Source of the DNA: Microbacterium sp. Se63.02b
GTDB taxonomy: Bacteria > Actinomycetota > Actinomycetes > Actinomycetales > Microbacteriaceae
Assembly (NCBI RefSeq): GCF_014171575.1
Contig: NZ_CP050453.1
Span: 1,736,001 to 1,800,000 of the forward strand
Reading direction: 5' to 3'
DNA length: 64,000 bases
The translations under genes and the position numbers were made by a program. Shown piece after piece: positions 59,103 through 64,000 of the stretch. The notes beneath the pieces were generated by a model. That model did no database searches and had not been told where the DNA came from. It saw only the letters and a list, made by a program, of their open reading frames with translations. How positions within the stretch are numbered: the first letter of the stretch is position 1; each line of letters opens with the position of its first letter.

Positions 59103-61379
<2,277 letters not shown>

Positions 61380-61397
61380 TCTCGACGCTCGCACCGG

Positions 61398-61433
61398 AGC
61401 CCGGGTCCGTCCGTCTCGGACGGGCCCGGGCTT
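61398..61433 (+). terminator. Terminator after pnp
   Basis: AGCCCGGG...CCCGGGCTT with inner CCGTCCG/CGGACGG arms and a three-base loop, 18 bases after the pnp stop. Confidence 0.8.
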
Positions 61434-61597
61434 CGCCGTTCCGGTGTGATCAAATCGTTATCGGACGTTTCCGCGCCGTTCCCTGGATTGGTCAAGTCGT
61501 TCGGGGAAGTCGCTTACCCTCGAAGTACGCACCGGGGGGTGCAGGTCCAGCAGGTACGCAGGTCGGCACGCACCGATCGACGCGGGGGTGAGAGAGA

Positions 61598-62626
61598 ATG
61601 CGGTTGTTCAGCGTAGGCGCGGGAGCGGACGCGGAGCGCGCCCCGCAGGGATCCGCCGAGCATCCGTCCGCGCCGATCCCCATCGTCGGACCCGGGATAG
61701 GAGAGACGATCCGCGTCCCTCTGGGAGAGACCGGATTCGAGACCTTTCCCCTGATGCTCGGTGCGGCCGAATTCGGCTGGAACGTCGACCTCGAGACGAG
61801 CCACGGCATCCTCGATCGCTATGTGGAGTTCGGCGGCAATGCCATTCACACCGCGGACGGTTTCTCCGGTGGTCGCAGCGAGCACATCATCGGACAGTGG
61901 CTGCGGTCTCGCGGACGACGCGACCGGGCGGTGCTGAGCGTCCGTATCGGCGCGCACGCCGACAACCCGGGGCTCGGCTCCGTGAACCTCGTGCGCGCGG
62001 TGGAGGGCTCGCTCACCAGACTCGGTGTCGAGCGCATCGACGTGCTGTACCTCGATGCCACCCTCGATGCGACGACGAACCTGGAAGACACGCTCGCGAC
62101 AGTGGAGTGGTTGGCAGATGCCGGCAAGGTCGGGGCCGTCGGCGCCTACGGGCTCGCGCCGGAGCGACTCGTCGAGGCGCGGATCCTCGCCTCAGCGGGC
62201 TACCCGCGCATCCAGGTGATCGATGCGCCGTACAACCTCATCCGGCGTCAGCCGTTCGAGGGCGATCTGCGCCTGGTCGCCGGTGCGCAGAACCTCGCGG
62301 TGACCCCGTCGCATGCGCTCGAGCACGGATTCCTCTCCGGTCGGCATCGCAACAAGGCGCTCACATCGCGGGGTGTCCGCGGCGAGCAGCTCCGAGGGCA
62401 CCTCAACCGGCGTGGGATCAAGATCCTGCGCGCGCTGGACCAGGTCGCGGAGGAACTCGCGGTTCCCGTCGCGGCCGTGTCGATCGCCTGGCTGCTGGCG
62501 CAGCGCACGATCGCCGCGCCGATCGTGAACGCCTTCGCCACCGATCATGTCGACGAGCTCATGCAGGGCGCGGGGGTGTCGCTGTCGCGCAGCCACCTCG
62601 CCGAGCTCACCCGGGCCGGTAACTGA
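61598..62626 (+). CDS. Aldo/keto reductase-fold protein lacking the catalytic tetrad
   Basis: A 342-residue TIM-barrel protein of the aldo/keto reductase superfamily with a 38-residue N-terminal extension. The family motif with the catalytic Asp and Tyr reads IHTADGFSGGRSE, so Asp is His84 and Tyr is Phe89. The lysine position reads LSVRIG (Arg116), and the histidine position in DVLYLDAT is Asp153. All four residues of the classic Asp-Tyr-Lys-His tetrad are replaced, while the rest of the fold is kept, so it is unlikely to be a normal reductase. The frame is intact, so this is not a sequencing effect. The start ATG 61598 has GGTGAGAGAG upstream. Confidence 0.8.
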   Translation: MRLFSVGAGADAERAPQGSAEHPSAPIPIVGPGIGETIRVPLGETGFETFPLMLGAAEFGWNVDLETSHGILDRYVEFGGNAIHTADGFSGGRSEHIIGQWLRSRGRRDRAVLSVRIGAHADNPGLGSVNLVRAVEGSLTRLGVERIDVLYLDATLDATTNLEDTLATVEWLADAGKVGAVGAYGLAPERLVEARILASAGYPRIQVIDAPYNLIRRQPFEGDLRLVAGAQNLAVTPSHALEHGFLSGRHRNKALTSRGVRGEQLRGHLNRRGIKILRALDQVAEELAVPVAAVSIAWLLAQRTIAAPIVNAFATDHVDELMQGAGVSLSRSHLAELTRAGN

Positions 62627-62695
62627 GCTTCCCTCCGCCCGTGACATAGGGTGGGAAGGAGGCCCGGCGAATGCTGGCGATGAAGCGAGCGAGTT

Positions 62696-63298
62696 GTGAC
62701 GCACTACATATATCTGGTCAGACACGGTGAACATCAAGATGCGGAGCACGGTCTCGCCGATGGACCCCTCTCTCCCCGAGGACAGCGGCAGGCCGAGCTG
62801 ATCGCCGATCGGCTGTCCGGGCTTCCCCTCGATGCTGTCTGGCATTCGCCGCTGCTGCGGGCGAACGAGACGGCCAGGGCGATCGCCGCTCGTCTTCCCT
62901 CGGTGGACCCTGAGCCCACCGCGTTGCTGTTCGACTGCGTGCCGACCGGCATGACGGAAGATACTCCCGCGGTGTTCGAGCCGTTCTTCGGATCCGTCAC
63001 CGAGGCGGAGATCGAGGCGGGGCGGGCGCAGATGTCGGACGCGGTCAACGAGTTCCTCGTCCGCAAGACCGGGGATGTGCATGAGGTGCTCATCACACAC
63101 AACTTCGTGATCTCGTGGTTCGTCCGCGAGGTGCTCGCGGCTCCGGAGTGGCGATGGATGACGTTGAACCAGTCGCATTGCGGCCTCACGGTCATCGCGC
63201 AGAAGCAGGGGCGACCGTGGACTCTCCTCACCCATAACGACACCGGTCACCTCCCCGTGGAGTTGCGCACCGGCATCCCCGACGCGCTCCTGGTCTGA
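62696..63298 (+). CDS. Histidine phosphatase superfamily protein
   Basis: A 200-residue phosphoglycerate mutase-like phosphatase with LVRHGEHQD (catalytic His, residues 7-15), later HSPLLRANETA and the second histidine in ITHNF. The substrate is unknown; the spacing and WFVREVL region suggest a small-molecule phosphatase. GTG 62696 is the start. TAGGGT at 62647-62652 is a possible -10. Confidence 0.85.
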   Translation: MTHYIYLVRHGEHQDAEHGLADGPLSPRGQRQAELIADRLSGLPLDAVWHSPLLRANETARAIAARLPSVDPEPTALLFDCVPTGMTEDTPAVFEPFFGSVTEAEIEAGRAQMSDAVNEFLVRKTGDVHEVLITHNFVISWFVREVLAAPEWRWMTLNQSHCGLTVIAQKQGRPWTLLTHNDTGHLPVELRTGIPDALLV

Positions 63299-63449
63299 GG
63301 CGGTACTCGAAGCGGTGCGCGCGGACAGCGCTGTGCTGCGGTCCGTGCGCGTGACGTGCCGTGCCCGAGCGGGCACGGCTCTCAGGGAAACCGCAGCGCA
63401 GCCCGCGCGCCCCGGCCGGACCCCGCCGACGTCGAAATAGACTGGATGC

Positions 63450-64000
63450 ATGACCACGCAGGTAGCCCTCGTCGGCGGAACCGGGAAGCTCGGCACGATC
63501 ATCGGCGCGGTGATCGATGAGCTCGACGGCTTCGAGGTGAGTCGCGTGCTGACCTCGTCCAGCGATCTCTCCGAGCTCGACGGGGTGGACCTGGTGGTCG
63601 ACGCGTCGACGCCGCAGGTGAGCATCGAGGTCGTGCGTGCTGCCGTCGAGCGCGGTATCAACGTCCTGGTCGCGACCTCGGGATGGTCGGCTGAGCGGAT
63701 CGCGCTCGTGCGCCCTCTCGTCGAGGCCGCGGGCACCGGTGCGGTCTTCATCCCCAACTTCTCGTTGGGCTCGGTGCTCGGCTCGGCATTGGCTGCTGCG
63801 GCGGCCCCGTTCTTCGGGTCGGCGGAGATCATCGAGGCGCACCGCGAGACCAAGATCGACTCTCCGAGCGGAACCGCCGTGCGGACGGCAGAGCTGATCG
63901 CCGCCGCTCGGGCGGAGAACGGGCCCGTCAGCGCGCCGCACGCGGACCAACGCGCGCGTGGACAGCAGGTCGGCAGCGTCCCGATCCACTCGCTGCGGCG
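63450..64000 (+). CDS. dapB: 4-hydroxy-tetrahydrodipicolinate reductase, N-terminal part
   Basis: Lysine/diaminopimelate pathway enzyme, truncated by the window edge after 183 residues. The N-terminal NAD(P) motif is VALVGGTGKLG. The catalytic region reads EAHRETKIDSPSGTAVRTAEL: the key His and Lys are kept, while the usual second His is Arg. ATG 63450 is six bases after TAGACT. Gap 63299-63449 holds only this promoter. Confidence 0.9.
   Translation, partial: MTTQVALVGGTGKLGTIIGAVIDELDGFEVSRVLTSSSDLSELDGVDLVVDASTPQVSIEVVRAAVERGINVLVATSGWSAERIALVRPLVEAAGTGAVFIPNFSLGSVLGSALAAAAAPFFGSAEIIEAHRETKIDSPSGTAVRTAELIAAARAENGPVSAPHADQRARGQQVGSVPIHSLR

Overview
The window is a stretch of a high-GC actinobacterial chromosome. 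Gene content, synteny, start-codon use and short intergenic spacing point to Microbacteriaceae, most likely Microbacterium (inference from protein style, not from a search). It is mostly core genome, with no prophage, insertion sequence, CRISPR array, tRNA or rRNA that I can see. About thirty single-base length differences, nearly all in runs of G or C, break about twenty otherwise ordinary genes (rseP, infB, a helicase, efeUOB, a glycosyltransferase and others). I read these as sequence errors, not decay, and give such genes as whole units with the break points stated.

Layout. 0-5 kb: site-2 protease rseP, a fused anthranilate synthase on the other strand under a complete trp leader/attenuator, and ispG. 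5-11 kb: an AlaX-type tRNA editing protein, a GntR regulator with the membrane protein it probably controls, an RNB-family nuclease, a PEP mutase-like enzyme and proS. 11-18 kb: a PPOX-fold protein, a TetR/permease/DmpA-type peptidase module around a shared palindrome, a LOG-family protein and an amine oxidase. 18-28 kb: the translation and RNA cluster nusA-ylxR-infB-rbfA, a LuxR-type regulator, mutY, truB, two small membrane proteins and ribF. 28-35 kb: SNF2 helicase, pfkA, a repeat-rich gap with a gene remnant, and an oligopeptidase B-like protease. 34-46 kb: Pit phosphate transporter with a PHO-box-like repeat, metallophosphoesterase, aspA, FAH-family hydrolase, PrsW-like membrane protease, FKBP isomerase, YceI protein, MFS transporter and rpsO. 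46-55 kb: an Fe(II)/2-oxoglutarate oxygenase, the iron uptake operon efeUOB behind a DtxR/IdeR-like box, a serine hydrolase/acyltransferase pair, a two-component flavin monooxygenase pair, a DUF5302 gene and a DedA protein. 55-64 kb: a glycosyltransferase joined to a GDSL esterase, a nucleotide-sugar dehydrogenase, pnp, an aldo/keto reductase homologue lacking all four catalytic residues, a histidine phosphatase and the start of dapB.

Regulation seen directly in the DNA: around twenty genes have a TANNNT hexamer exactly six bases before the start codon, implying widespread leaderless transcription. This pattern also fixes many start sites. Specific control elements include the Trp-codon leader with four-segment attenuator, nested palindromes at the GntR locus, an iron box at efeU, and an 11-bp-phased repeat at pit.
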